A DNA stretch of 64,000 nucleotides. It comes from Desulfuromonas acetexigens (GTDB lineage Bacteria; Desulfobacterota; Desulfuromonadia; Desulfuromonadales; Trichloromonadaceae). This document shows positions 34,250 through 43,141 of the stretch, in pieces. The stretch is taken from contig NZ_FOJJ01000012.1 in the NCBI RefSeq assembly GCF_900111775.1, positions 124,001 to 188,000 on the forward strand, in the 5' to 3' direction. The notes under the pieces are model-generated. The model searched no databases, was not told the origin of the DNA, and saw only the letters and a list, made by a program, of their open reading frames with translations. Made by a program: the position numbers and the translations under genes. Position 1 is the stretch's first letter. The number at the start of each line of letters is the position of its first letter.

Positions 34250-34499
34250 GCGCCAGGATTCGGGCCAATTCCCCCCGTTCGTCCAGCTCAAAGAGTTCGT
34301 CGCAGCCGCCGATTAGGCGGCCATCGATGAAAATCTCCGGGACCGTTTGCCGGCCGCTGCGTTCGCGCATTTCACGGGCCTTTTCCAGGTTGTCGCTGAT
34401 GTCGATTTCCCGGAAATCAACCCCCTTGATGCGCAAGAGTTCCTTGGCACGCCAGCAGTAGGGGCAGTGGTTCTTGGTGTAAATTTCTACGGTTTTCAT
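34227..34499 (-). CDS. grxC: Glutaredoxin
   Basis: A 90-residue GrxC-type glutaredoxin: redox motif CPYC (NHCPYCWRAK), cis-proline TVPEIF, and glutathione-binding GGCDEL. It reduces disulfides and glutathionylated proteins. The ATG at 34499 gives the usual length. It converges with and overlaps the MTHFR fusion gene by 23 bp. Confidence 0.94.
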   Translation of the reverse strand: MKTVEIYTKNHCPYCWRAKELLRIKGVDFREIDISDNLEKAREMRERSGRQTVPEIFIDGRLIGGCDELFELDERGELARILALNPPSDE

Positions 34500-34533
34500 G
34501 GGAGTTGTACTCCGGAACTGAAGAATAGAGGTC

Positions 34534-34561
34534 ATTCTAACTCAGTATCTGGCCCTGGCAA
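34534..34561 (-). promoter_or_regulatory. Predicted promoter of the glutaredoxin gene
   Basis: Minus strand: TTGCCA, 16 nt, TAGAAT, ~35 nt before the ATG. Confidence 0.55.
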
Positions 34562-34585
34562 GGCTTGCCGGAAAAAAGGGGATGT

Positions 34586-35002
34586 ATGAAAAAGATCGAT
34601 CTCTGCCGATGGTTCGTTCTGGCGTGCTGTTTGCCGCTTCTGGCGTGTGCCGCTTTAGTCTCCCCCGCCGACCGGCATGGCCCGGCCAGCGACGACTTTA
34701 CCCGCAAGCTGCGCTGGCTTGATGTCGGTGGTGCGGCCCAGCATCTGGACGCACAGGTCAGGGAGAGTTTTCAGGAGCGTTTTTCCGGGGAGGATCTGCG
34801 GGTTGTGGAATTTTCCCTGGAGCGGGTCGAGTTTTCCGATGAGGATCGGCGGGCGGACGCCTGGTATCTACTGGAATACAACTTGCTCCCCTCGTCGACG
34901 GTGCGCCGGGAGCGTTTTCGTCTGGAGTGGGAGTATCAGGAGGAGAGCCGGATGTCGCCCGGCATTTGGCGGATCGTTTCCCCTTTTCCGCCGCTTCCCT
35001 GA
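34586..35002 (+). CDS. Hypothetical lipoprotein
   Basis: A 138-residue protein that I do not recognise. A signal peptide ends in the lipobox LLAC (C21), indicating a lipid-anchored envelope protein. The mature part has charged segments (DDFTRKLRWLDVGGAAQHL) and a beta-rich centre (EDLRVVEFSLERVEFSDEDRRADAWYLLEYNLLPSSTVRRERFRLEWEYQ). The alternating pattern suggests an antiparallel sheet. The ATG at 34586 is preceded by AGGGG. It stands alone. Confidence 0.7.
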   Translation: MKKIDLCRWFVLACCLPLLACAALVSPADRHGPASDDFTRKLRWLDVGGAAQHLDAQVRESFQERFSGEDLRVVEFSLERVEFSDEDRRADAWYLLEYNLLPSSTVRRERFRLEWEYQEESRMSPGIWRIVSPFPPLP

Positions 35003-35316
35003 CCCTGAAATGCTGTCGGCTCCTATTTCCGACGCAGCGTCATCGGGTATTTTCAGCGCCTCGTGGGCGGAGTGGGACGGCCTGGAGCGGTGCCGAGGCG
35101 TTGAATTAATGCAATCGGGGGGCGCGTCAGCCCCCTCTCCAGGGCAAAATACGCAAATTTTCCCTTGCTTTAGGTCTTCCATTTGTGCTATCTAACTGCA
35201 TACTGTATACAAGATAGGGAGAGGCGATTGCCGTAAAGGTGCGTGGTCTTTCCCTTTTTTCAAGGGATTTCCGTTCGTTTAACGTGGTAGGGAATGGGTC
35301 TCACGGGAGGTCGATC
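35003..35316 (+). other. Intergenic region upstream of sfrB
   Basis: 314 bp without a convincing gene. It holds a GGGGGG/CCCCCT hairpin near 35117-35137 without a T-run, and the sfrB promoter at 35183-35211. Confidence 0.6.
35183..35211 (+). promoter_or_regulatory. Predicted promoter of sfrB-sfrA
   Basis: TTGTGC, 17 nt, TATACA. The -10 lies in CTGTATACA (35203-35211), the same nine bases that surround the panP -10. The 5' leader would be about 100 nt. Confidence 0.6.
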
Positions 35317-37341
35317 TTGGCTCAAGTCATTTTTTCCAGTTGGGGACGAAACGTAGTAGATAACCGTCAAGGCGGGAGTGCCGAGGTTGAAGGCGCTTAC
35401 CAGAAGATGCCGGTCACCTTTGACGGCACCCGTCCCTGGGGGGCCTTCATGGGCTGGGATGGCGTGATCGTCACCGATCCCAAGGTCGACATCGTCGCCA
35501 TGGCCGCCGAGTATGCCCGTCGGGTGCAGGAGGATTACTGTTGCGCCAAGTGTACGCCCGGCAAGCGCGGTACGCGGGTGATGCAGGACGCTTTGGCGCG
35601 AATCCTCGCCGGCCAGGGTGCGGAAGAGGATCTCTCCACCATCGAAGGTCTCGGGGATTTGCTGAAAAACTGCAAATGTACCCTGTGTATGACCTCGGTC
35701 GTTCCGGTAATCGATACCATCAAGCATTTCCGCGAGGATTACCTGGCTTATATCCGCGGTGCACGCAAGCCCGCTGGTTCGGGGAAGTATGTGGTCAAGT
35801 TGACCGCCCCCTGTCAGGACCGCTGCCCGGCGCATATCGATATTCCCGCCTATATCGAGGAAATCAAGGACTACCGTCTCGGCGAGGCGCTCTCGACCAT
35901 TCGTGAAAACATGCCGTTGCCCTCGGTCTGTGGTCGGGTCTGCCCCCATCCCTGCGAAACGGCTTGCCGGCGCAAGAATGTCGACGAATCGGTAAGCATC
36001 ATGGTGCTCAAGCGCACCGCATCCGATTATGAGTGGCAGCACAATCAGATTCCGCCCATGCGGCCGAAACCCCGCAAGGACAAGACGGTGGCGGTGGTCG
36101 GGGCCGGCCCGGCCGGACTGACGGCGGCCTATTATCTGGCCCTGGAAGGCTATCCGGTCACCATCTATGAAGCCCTCCCCGAAGGGTTTGGCGGCGGTAT
36201 GATCGCCGTGGGCATTCCCGCCTACCGGATGCCCCGTCATATTCTCCAACGGGATATCGATATCATCCAAAGCCTGGGGGTGGAGATCATTTACAACACC
36301 CGGGTCGGCAAGGATATCTCCCTGCCCGAACTGAAGGAAAAGTACAATGCCGTCTTCCTCGCTCCTGGCGCCCATCGCAGTAAGCCAATGGGGGTGGAAG
36401 GTGAGGATAAGGGTTACAAGGGCTTCCTCCCCGGTGGTATCGACTTCCTGCGGGAAGCCTACATGGGGCGCCCGACGGGCATGGGTAAGAAGGTCGTCGT
36501 CGTCGGCGGCGGCAACACCGCCATCGACTGCGTCCGCGTCGCTCTGCGCGAGGGGGCTGAAGAATCGATTCTGCTCTACCGCCGTTCCCGCAAGGAAATG
36601 CCTGCCGACGTCTGGGAGGTTGACGGTGCCGATGAGGAAGGGGTGCGTTTCGAATTTCTGGTGCTGCCAACCAAGATCATTATCGATGACAAGGAGCAGG
36701 TCACTGGGGTCGAGTGTGTGCGCATGGAGCTGGGCGAGCCCGATGCCTCCGGTCGCCGGCGCCCGCAGCCGGTGCCGGGGAGCGAGTTCGTCGTCGAGTG
36801 TGACACGGTCATTCCGGCCATCGGCCAGGATCCCGACCTCGGTTTCATCCCCGAGAAGATGGGGATCGACATCACCAAGTGGAATACCGTGGTGACCAAG
36901 GCTCTGCCGCTGAAGAGCCCCAAGGGCCGCGATCTCAACGACAGCATGGGCAACCCTCTCTCCCGTACCCTGATTACCGATCTGGAAGGGGTTTTCGCCG
37001 GTGGCGATGCCGAAATCGGACCGCTTACCGTGGTCGCCTGCGTCGGTAACGCCCACCGCGCCGCCCGCGTTATCCAGCGTTGGCTGGAAGAGGGCAAGGC
37101 CTATCTGGCCGACGAAGAGATCCTCGAAGACATTCTGACGCACCTGAGCGTTTACGATAAGAACGAAGAGGTGCCTTGGCTCGATTCGGTGGGTCGCGCC
37201 CATCAAAAAGAAATTCACGGCCGCGAGCGGGCCAGTCACAAGAACTATTGCGAAGTGGAACTCGGCTTCGCGGACAGTCAGGCGGTTCGGGAAGCCGAAC
37301 GTTGCCTTCGCTGCTACCGCGTGGCGATGCTCGCCATGTAG
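35317..37341 (+). CDS. sfrB: NADPH oxidoreductase beta subunit SfrB (GltD-like flavoprotein)
   Basis: A 674-residue protein. The N-terminal ~160 residues resemble the C-terminal 4Fe-4S part of NuoF (CCAKCTPGKRGT...CKCTLC). A GltD-like region follows with cysteine sets CQDRCPAHIDIPAYI and CGRVCPHPCETACRR, an FAD site (VVGAGPAGLTAAYYL) and an NADPH site (VVVVGGGNTAIDCVRVALREGAEE). The C-terminus has CLRC. This matches SfrB of Geobacter, first described as part of a soluble Fe(III) reductase and then treated as an NADPH oxidoreductase. The TTG at 35317 has GGGAGG 6 nt upstream and matches the family start; a GTG at 35239 is less likely. Confidence 0.85.
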   Translation: MAQVIFSSWGRNVVDNRQGGSAEVEGAYQKMPVTFDGTRPWGAFMGWDGVIVTDPKVDIVAMAAEYARRVQEDYCCAKCTPGKRGTRVMQDALARILAGQGAEEDLSTIEGLGDLLKNCKCTLCMTSVVPVIDTIKHFREDYLAYIRGARKPAGSGKYVVKLTAPCQDRCPAHIDIPAYIEEIKDYRLGEALSTIRENMPLPSVCGRVCPHPCETACRRKNVDESVSIMVLKRTASDYEWQHNQIPPMRPKPRKDKTVAVVGAGPAGLTAAYYLALEGYPVTIYEALPEGFGGGMIAVGIPAYRMPRHILQRDIDIIQSLGVEIIYNTRVGKDISLPELKEKYNAVFLAPGAHRSKPMGVEGEDKGYKGFLPGGIDFLREAYMGRPTGMGKKVVVVGGGNTAIDCVRVALREGAEESILLYRRSRKEMPADVWEVDGADEEGVRFEFLVLPTKIIIDDKEQVTGVECVRMELGEPDASGRRRPQPVPGSEFVVECDTVIPAIGQDPDLGFIPEKMGIDITKWNTVVTKALPLKSPKGRDLNDSMGNPLSRTLITDLEGVFAGGDAEIGPLTVVACVGNAHRAARVIQRWLEEGKAYLADEEILEDILTHLSVYDKNEEVPWLDSVGRAHQKEIHGRERASHKNYCEVELGFADSQAVREAERCLRCYRVAMLAM

Positions 37342-37438
37342 TTGCTTTAAAACGTTATCAAGGTTCGAGGGGTCAGGGAGTCGGTACCGCCGGGCCTTGC
37401 CCCTTTCGTCTTTAGCCAGGCTTTGAGGTGAAAATCAT

Positions 37439-39994
37439 ATGGTCACTCTGACAATTGACGGCAAGACCGCTACCGTCCCCGCGGGATCGACGATTCTGGA
37501 AGCTGCCCAGCAGGTTGGAATTCGCATTCCGACCCTGTGCTGGTTGCAGAAAGTTTCTCCGACCGGCGCCTGCCGGATTTGTGTGGTAGAGATCGAGGGC
37601 GTGGCCCGACCGATGACGGCTTGCAACACGCCGGTCAAGGCGGGGATTGTCGTCACTACTCAGACGGAAAAGCTGCATGCCATCCGCAAGCAGATCGTGG
37701 AACTGTTGCTGGTCAATCATCCTCTGGATTGTCCCGTCTGCGATGCCGCCGGTGAATGTGACCTGCAAAATATCTGCTACGAACTGAATGTGACCCAGCA
37801 GCCCTTTGTCGCCGAAGACGTCAATCCGCCCGCCATCAACGGCTGGCCGTTGATCCAGCAGGTTCCCAACCGCTGTGTGCTCTGCGAGAAATGCGTCAAG
37901 GTCTGCCATGAGACGGTCGGTTCCAGCGCCCTTTTCGTCAACGACAAAGGCGATAAGAGCTTCATCGACAAGAACCTCGAACTCTGTGAGTTCTGTGGCA
38001 ACTGTGTTTCGGTCTGCCCGACCGGGACAATGATTTCCAAGACCTTCAAATTCAAGGCCCGTCCCTGGGAGTTGACCAAGGTTCCCAGCGTCTGTACTTA
38101 CTGCGGCAGCCATTGCCAGGTGGATATCAACGTCAAGCAAGGGAAGGTCCTGCGCGTCACTTCCGAAGACGGCAGCACCGTCAATGACGGCAACCTGTGT
38201 ATCGGGGGCTTCTTCGGTCACGGTTATCTCGATTCCCCCAAGCGCCTGACCCAGCCGATGATTCGCCAGGGAGATGCCCTTGCCCCGGCGAACTGGGACG
38301 ATGCCCTGAAGCTGGTGGCCGACAAATTGCGCGAAGCGAAGGGGCCGGGCGTGGCCGCTCTGGGTTCCGCCCGGTTGACCAACGAAGACAACTATCTCAT
38401 GCAGAAGTTCTTCCGCGTCGCCGTCGGTACGAACAACCTCGACAGCGAAGCCCGCTTTGGCGCGTTGCGTGCCTTCAAGGCCCTTAACGGTGCTCTGGGG
38501 ACCGTCGGGGCGACCAATACCGTGGATCATCTCGCCAAGGCTGATGCGGTTCTGGTTTTCGGTGCCGATGTGACCGCCGAGGCTCCCGCTCTCGATTGGA
38601 AAATTCAGCAGGCCTGCCGCAAGGCGGACGGGAAACTGGTGGTTGCCAACATGCGCAAGGTGAAGCTGACCCGCTATGCCAACACCCACTTGGCCTATCG
38701 CCCCGGCAGTGAAGTCGATCTGGCCGGCGCCTTGGCCAAACTGATACTGGAGAAGGGACTGGCCGACGACGCCGCTCTCGGCAAGTCTGTCGGCAACCTT
38801 GACGATCTGAAAAAATCCTTGGCAGCCGTTGATGTGAAGAAGGCAGCCGCAGCGACCGGTGTGAGTGAGAAGCTGCTCAATGAAGCCGCCGATTATCTCG
38901 GAAAAGGGAAAAACGTCGCGATTCTTTTCGGTGGCGACCTGACTCGCGGCGCCGGTGCCGAGGAAAAGGTTCTGGCCCTAGCCAATCTGGCGCTGGTCTG
39001 TGGCAGCTTGGGCAGCGAGTTCGGCGGCCTCTACCCCCTTGACGAAAAGGGGAATACCCAGGGGTTGATCGATATGGGCCTGGCTGCCGATCTTCTTCCC
39101 GGACCCAAGGAATATGCCCAGGCGCGCGGCGAGTTCGAGAAGGCCTGGAACGCTTCTTTACCCACGCAAGGTCGCGATGCCCAGGCGATTCTGGAAGGGG
39201 TGGAAAAAGGGGAGATCAAGGTTCTTTATCTGGCGGCGACCAACCCCCTGGTAAGCTTTCCCGAAAGCGGTCGCTGGCGCAAGGCCTTGGATAAGGTCGA
39301 GTGTCTGGTGGTGCAGGATATCCTCTCCAGCGAACTGGAAGCCTTCGCGGACGTCATTCTCCCCGGCGCCGCCGATGTCGAGAAAAATGGTAGCGTTACC
39401 TCCCTCGACCATCAACTCAGCAAGCTCGGCAAGGCGCGCAATCCCCTCGGCGAAGCGCGGGCGGATCTGGACATTTTCGCCGCCCTCTATGGCCTGCTCG
39501 ACCCCAAGGCCGAGCCGATTACCTTGGATTCGGTCATCGCTGAAATCAAGCAGCTTGTCCCGGTGTACGGCAATGGTAGTTCTTGCAGTGGGGAACGCTG
39601 TCGTCACGCTCTGCGCACTCCCTTCGCGCCGAAAGAAAAGGGCCTGAACTTCACCGCTGTCAAAGCTGCCGACGTCCCCAGCGGGATGCAGTTGCTCAGC
39701 GGCAAGATTCTTTTCCACTTCGGAACGACCTCAACCTTCGCCGAAGGCAATCTGGAAGTCGCTGCCGCCGGTTACATCGAGATGAATGACGCCGATGCCC
39801 AGAGCCTTGGAGTGAAGGACGGTGATACGGTCAAGGTAACCTCGGCACTCGGCAGCGCCGTCGGCAAGGTCAAGGTTGACGGCAAGGTCCAGGCGGGACT
39901 GCTTTTCGCCCCCTATCATTTCGCTGATGTCAATATTCAGCAGTTGATGCCCGCCGGTACGAATCTCGTTGCCGTGTCCGTCGCCAAGGCTTGA
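37439..39994 (+). CDS. sfrA: NADPH oxidoreductase alpha subunit SfrA (NuoG-like)
   Basis: An 851-residue NuoG/formate-dehydrogenase-like subunit. The N-terminal 2Fe-2S domain has cysteines in PTLCWLQKVSPTGACRICVVE and TACNTP. NuoG-type DCPVCDAAGECDLQ, two 4Fe-4S sets (CVLCEKCVKVCHE; CEFCGNCVSVCPTG) and the CTYCGSHC cluster precede a molybdopterin oxidoreductase-like domain. The C-terminal region includes the Mo-bisMGD-type barrel (MNDADAQSLGVKDGDTV). Active-site Mo ligands are not recognisable, as in NuoG. It pairs with sfrB, 97 bp upstream, probably as one operon. GAGGTG precedes the ATG. Confidence 0.85.
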   Translation: MVTLTIDGKTATVPAGSTILEAAQQVGIRIPTLCWLQKVSPTGACRICVVEIEGVARPMTACNTPVKAGIVVTTQTEKLHAIRKQIVELLLVNHPLDCPVCDAAGECDLQNICYELNVTQQPFVAEDVNPPAINGWPLIQQVPNRCVLCEKCVKVCHETVGSSALFVNDKGDKSFIDKNLELCEFCGNCVSVCPTGTMISKTFKFKARPWELTKVPSVCTYCGSHCQVDINVKQGKVLRVTSEDGSTVNDGNLCIGGFFGHGYLDSPKRLTQPMIRQGDALAPANWDDALKLVADKLREAKGPGVAALGSARLTNEDNYLMQKFFRVAVGTNNLDSEARFGALRAFKALNGALGTVGATNTVDHLAKADAVLVFGADVTAEAPALDWKIQQACRKADGKLVVANMRKVKLTRYANTHLAYRPGSEVDLAGALAKLILEKGLADDAALGKSVGNLDDLKKSLAAVDVKKAAAATGVSEKLLNEAADYLGKGKNVAILFGGDLTRGAGAEEKVLALANLALVCGSLGSEFGGLYPLDEKGNTQGLIDMGLAADLLPGPKEYAQARGEFEKAWNASLPTQGRDAQAILEGVEKGEIKVLYLAATNPLVSFPESGRWRKALDKVECLVVQDILSSELEAFADVILPGAADVEKNGSVTSLDHQLSKLGKARNPLGEARADLDIFAALYGLLDPKAEPITLDSVIAEIKQLVPVYGNGSSCSGERCRHALRTPFAPKEKGLNFTAVKAADVPSGMQLLSGKILFHFGTTSTFAEGNLEVAAAGYIEMNDADAQSLGVKDGDTVKVTSALGSAVGKVKVDGKVQAGLLFAPYHFADVNIQQLMPAGTNLVAVSVAKA

Positions 39995-40021
39995 TATTTT
40001 CCAATTGGATGAGGTAATCTC

Positions 40022-40058
40022 ATGGCGCTTCGCGATTCGCGATGCGCCATTTCTTTTA
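40022..40058 (+). terminator. Terminator or attenuator between sfrA and the cupin gene
   Basis: A GC-rich inverted repeat (ATGGCGC...GCGCCAT with one internal mismatch) followed by TTTCTTTT. The cupin ATG lies 14 nt further on, so partial read-through is possible. Confidence 0.6.
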
Positions 40059-40071
40059 GAGGGAGTCGACC

Positions 40072-40383
40072 ATGCCGACCTTTTTTCACGACTACACCGA
40101 CAAGGTGGCTTATAACAAGGAACAGGCGAATAAAATCATTCTGGCCGAAACCCCCCACTCTCGGACGACACTCTGGTGTTTGTTGCCCGGGCAGCATATC
40201 CATCCCCATGTCCATGCCGGCGATCACATCTGGGTGATTCTTGAGGGCACCGGGCGTTTCCTGGGGGATTCCCCCCACGACGTTGAGCCGGGGACCGTGG
40301 TGGTGGCGCCGGAAGGGGTTGCCCACGGCATCGACAATACCGGCGGGGATGGTCTGGTCTTTGTCAGCATCTCCGCCGGGTGA
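40072..40383 (+). CDS. Cupin domain protein
   Basis: A 103-residue single cupin. The metal-binding motif 1 is GQHIHPHVHAGDHIWVILEGTGRF and motif 2 is PGTVVVAPEGVAHGIDN. Small cupins may bind metals or small ligands, or act as isomerases; the role here is unknown. GAGGGAG precedes the ATG. It is bounded by hairpins on both sides. Confidence 0.88.
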   Translation: MPTFFHDYTDKVAYNKEQANKIILAETPHSRTTLWCLLPGQHIHPHVHAGDHIWVILEGTGRFLGDSPHDVEPGTVVVAPEGVAHGIDNTGGDGLVFVSISAG

Positions 40384-40404
40384 ACCGCAGTCAGGATTGA
40401 TAAG

Positions 40405-40437
40405 AAAAAACGCCTCCAGATTCAAGGAGGCGTTTTT
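40405..40437. terminator. Bidirectional terminator between the cupin and DUF3422 genes
   Basis: Stem AACGCCTCC/GGAGGCGTT with flanking A- and T-tracts. It serves both convergent genes. Confidence 0.92.
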
Positions 40438-40446
40438 CGTTGAGGT

Positions 40447-41784
40447 TCAGGAACCGGGGGCGGGAGGTTTTCGTTCCAGGGGATCTTTGATGAGACGGTG
40501 CTTGATACGTTGGGTCATCCACCAGACCAGGGTGACCACGGCGGGAACGGAGAGGGCCATGAGCACCCCCTTCTCCAGCCCCCACTCGGCGAGGGGCAAG
40601 CCCCCGAAAAGGTAACCGGCCAGGCCGACCATGTAATAACTGATCGCGGCCACCGACAACCCCTCCACCGTTTCCTGCATGCGAAACTGCAAGCGGCCGC
40701 GGCGGTCCATGGAAGCAAGCAGGCTTTTGTTGGTCTCCTGCATGGTCAGGTTGACCCGGGTGCGCAGCAGGTCGCCGGCGCGTTCGATGCGCCGGGAGAG
40801 ATCCTCCAGCCGGGTCTGCACCGATTCGCAGGTGCGCAAGGCCGGGATCAGGCGGCGGCTGAGAAACTCATGCACCGACATATGTTCTTCAACCTCGGTT
40901 TCACGGATATTCTGCACCCGGCTGAGGACCAGATCATGGTAGGCACGGGTCGCGCCGAAACGGTAATTGGTTTCGCTGCGAAAGGCTTCTATGCGGGCGG
41001 CCAGTTGCGAAAGGCTGTCGAGCAGTTCCCGTTCTTCGCGGGCGCTCTCCAGGGTCGAGAGGCTAGATAAAATAGAGGTCAGGCGATGATCGAGATCGTT
41101 CAACTCGGGGGCGATGCGTTTAGCGATGGGCAACGAGAGCTGGGCTAGGAGGCGGTAGGTTTCCAGTTCGATGACGCGCTGCACCAGACGTCCCATCTGG
41201 TAATCGTCAATGCCGAGGTTGCGGATGTGAAAGCGACCGAAGCCGTCGCCGTGCAGTTTGAAAGCGGTGCAGAGCTGGGCTTTGCCGCCTTTGGGCAGGC
41301 TTAAGACCAGCTTCTGCCCTTCGAAGTAACGATAGAGGGCAGTGGTCTCGCAAGGGGTATTGGCCGCTTCCACCACGAGATGGAAGGCCGCGACCGCCTG
41401 CCCGGGCAGGGCATGCAGCCAGTCATTGGGTAAAAGGTTCAGCACCGGCTCAGAGAAGGGTTCCGTGCCTGGCGATTCGGGGGCCATGAAGGTCAGGGCG
41501 TAGAATTCCGTATGCCGTTCCCAGCGCACCGTGAACTGACCAAAATTCTGGAGAAAAAATGGGGTTTCCGTCCTTGGCTGGTTGACGCTGTAGCGCCGGC
41601 AGAGATCGCGGAGTTGGTTGAAGGAACAGTCCAGTTCAGCGACGGTTGCACGAAAAGCCAGATGCGTCAGCTTCTGCGGGGTTGCCACCAGATGGAAGGG
41701 GCGCGCGTGCAGCTCGTCATAGAGCGCATCGCGTAAGGGATGGATGGCAAAGGGGAGAGAGGGAACAGTTTCGGTAGAGGACAT
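40447..41784 (-). CDS. DUF3422 family membrane-anchored protein
   Basis: A 445-residue protein of the DUF3422 family. The N-terminal part has HPLRDALYDELHARPFHLV, diagnostic of the family. A long helical central region (about 205-385) resembles a coiled coil, and two C-terminal membrane helices follow (AAISYYMVGLAGYLFGG and KGVLMALSVPAVVTLVWW). Function is unknown. The ATG at 41784 (MSSTETVPSL) is preferred over an upstream start that adds 28 charged residues. It is the last gene of the rnhA-led minus-strand cluster. Confidence 0.85.
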   Translation of the reverse strand: MSSTETVPSLPFAIHPLRDALYDELHARPFHLVATPQKLTHLAFRATVAELDCSFNQLRDLCRRYSVNQPRTETPFFLQNFGQFTVRWERHTEFYALTFMAPESPGTEPFSEPVLNLLPNDWLHALPGQAVAAFHLVVEAANTPCETTALYRYFEGQKLVLSLPKGGKAQLCTAFKLHGDGFGRFHIRNLGIDDYQMGRLVQRVIELETYRLLAQLSLPIAKRIAPELNDLDHRLTSILSSLSTLESAREERELLDSLSQLAARIEAFRSETNYRFGATRAYHDLVLSRVQNIRETEVEEHMSVHEFLSRRLIPALRTCESVQTRLEDLSRRIERAGDLLRTRVNLTMQETNKSLLASMDRRGRLQFRMQETVEGLSVAAISYYMVGLAGYLFGGLPLAEWGLEKGVLMALSVPAVVTLVWWMTQRIKHRLIKDPLERKPPAPGS

Positions 41785-41870
41785 GGATGTTGCAGTCTCC
41801 CGCCGCGGAAAGTTTCGCGGGCAAATGGCTTTTGGTTCAGGATCTCTCGTGTTGTGGAGTTCTTTCAAAA

Positions 41871-42671
41871 TCAGGGTTTTTTGACACCGTTTTCGAAGCG
41901 GACTTTGCCGTAGACCTTGGGGATTCCGAGATTGGTATAGAGGCCCCGCAACTGTTTTCCTCCCAGCAGCACCTCATAAGCGGAAATGCCGAAATTATCC
42001 GGCTCTTCAATGCCGCGATAAAAAGCGCTGAGAACACCGTCATGGTACAGCCCCCAGCCGTTAAAGGTCTGGGGGACGTCTCCGGTTTGCGAGTTGTCGA
42101 CTTCCCAGGTCATCAAATAGATTTCCCGGGCTTTTTCGATATGGATCTCGCCGACATAGTCATCCCCCTGGACTTCGTAGGTTCCTTCCAGGTTCGGTGG
42201 GGTCGAATCGGCCTGGGGAGCGGAGGCCCCACCGATGCCTAGGGCCAGTTCGTCGATTTTACGGGGGAAATCGGCATGGGAAGGCATGTCGACTTTAATT
42301 GCCATGCGCACTTCGCCGCTCTGAACCTCAATCACTCGGGCGTTGATGGTGTGACTGTCGAACATCTGGCTGAGGCTGCCGAGCAGAATCAGGTCGACGT
42401 TGGCCAGCGCACCGATTTTACGTGCCTGGGAATCGTCGGTAATGCCGGTCTGCTCCAGGCGCTGTTCATCGAGGATGGTGTCGAGTTGTGTGCGTTCCAC
42501 GACCGTGAACCGATTCAATTGGCTGATCATGGTGCGCAGATTTTCCGAAACCGCCAACGCCAGAGTGGGATCGGCGCCGATCGGCCTGAGGTCGAGCACG
42601 GCGATCCGCTCGGCCGCGGCCGGCGAGAAGGTTGTCAGTAGAAGGAAGATCAGGGGGCAAAGAAACCGCAT
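41871..42671 (-). CDS. CsgG/HfaB-like periplasmic protein
   Basis: A 266-residue exported protein. A signal peptide (MRFLCPLIFLLLTTFSPAAA) is followed by a CsgG-type domain: ERIAVLDLRPIGADPTLALAVSENLRTMISQLNRFTVVERTQLDTILDEQ and LANVDLILLGSLSQMFDSHTINARVIEVQSGEV. There is no lipobox cysteine, unlike CsgG itself. The C-terminal ~100 residues (LEGTYEVQGDDYVGEIHIEKARE...) form a separate domain that I do not recognise. GGGGGAG precedes the ATG. A curli-secretion function is not implied, because no curli genes are nearby. Confidence 0.78.
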   Translation of the reverse strand: MRFLCPLIFLLLTTFSPAAAERIAVLDLRPIGADPTLALAVSENLRTMISQLNRFTVVERTQLDTILDEQRLEQTGITDDSQARKIGALANVDLILLGSLSQMFDSHTINARVIEVQSGEVRMAIKVDMPSHADFPRKIDELALGIGGASAPQADSTPPNLEGTYEVQGDDYVGEIHIEKAREIYLMTWEVDNSQTGDVPQTFNGWGLYHDGVLSAFYRGIEEPDNFGISAYEVLLGGKQLRGLYTNLGIPKVYGKVRFENGVKKP

Positions 42672-42686
42672 GAACTCCCCCTGCCA

Positions 42687-43100
42687 TCAATGATCGTGGA
42701 AGCCAAGAACAACCAGCACGCAACTGCCATCGGCGATGACGTTGATGCCGGCCTGATGACAGGCCGCGATCGCTGCCGGGCTTTCCGCGCCGGGCTGCAT
42801 CCAGATATTGCGGATCACTCCCCGAGCGATGGCCGCATCCACGACCTTTTCGGTTACCGATGGCGGAGTGATGACGGAGATACTCTGGACCGTCTCCGGC
42901 AGTTCGTTGACCGACGCCGCGCAGGGCAGGCCTTCGATCTCCTTCTGTGCCGGATGGACCGGAATCGCTTCCCGCCCCGCTTGCAGGTAGCAGCGCAGGA
43001 CCATGTTGCCGTACTTATCCCGGCGCGGGGAGGCGCCGACCACGCCAAAGGCCGGGGATTCGAGGAAGGTGGCGATTTGCTGATCGATTGTCTGGGACAT
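42687..43100 (-). CDS. CoA-binding domain protein (YccU-like)
   Basis: A 137-residue protein of the CoA-binding (Rossmann) family, alone without an ATP-grasp partner. FGVVGASPRRDKYGNMVLRCYLQAG and VHPAQKEIEGLPCAASVNELPE are the nucleotide-binding motifs. The physiological role of these short proteins is unclear. It lies 41 bp downstream of rnhA and 15 bp upstream of the CsgG-like gene, so they are probably one operon. Confidence 0.88.
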   Translation of the reverse strand: MSQTIDQQIATFLESPAFGVVGASPRRDKYGNMVLRCYLQAGREAIPVHPAQKEIEGLPCAASVNELPETVQSISVITPPSVTEKVVDAAIARGVIRNIWMQPGAESPAAIAACHQAGINVIADGSCVLVVLGFHDH

Positions 43101-43141
43101 GGCAAAGCTCCTTGTTGGATTAGAATGCCCTGGCGGGCGGA

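Noticed and set aside
35260-37239. Long antisense open frame over sfrB
   Set aside because: It mirrors the codon structure of sfrB and has low-complexity composition with no family features.
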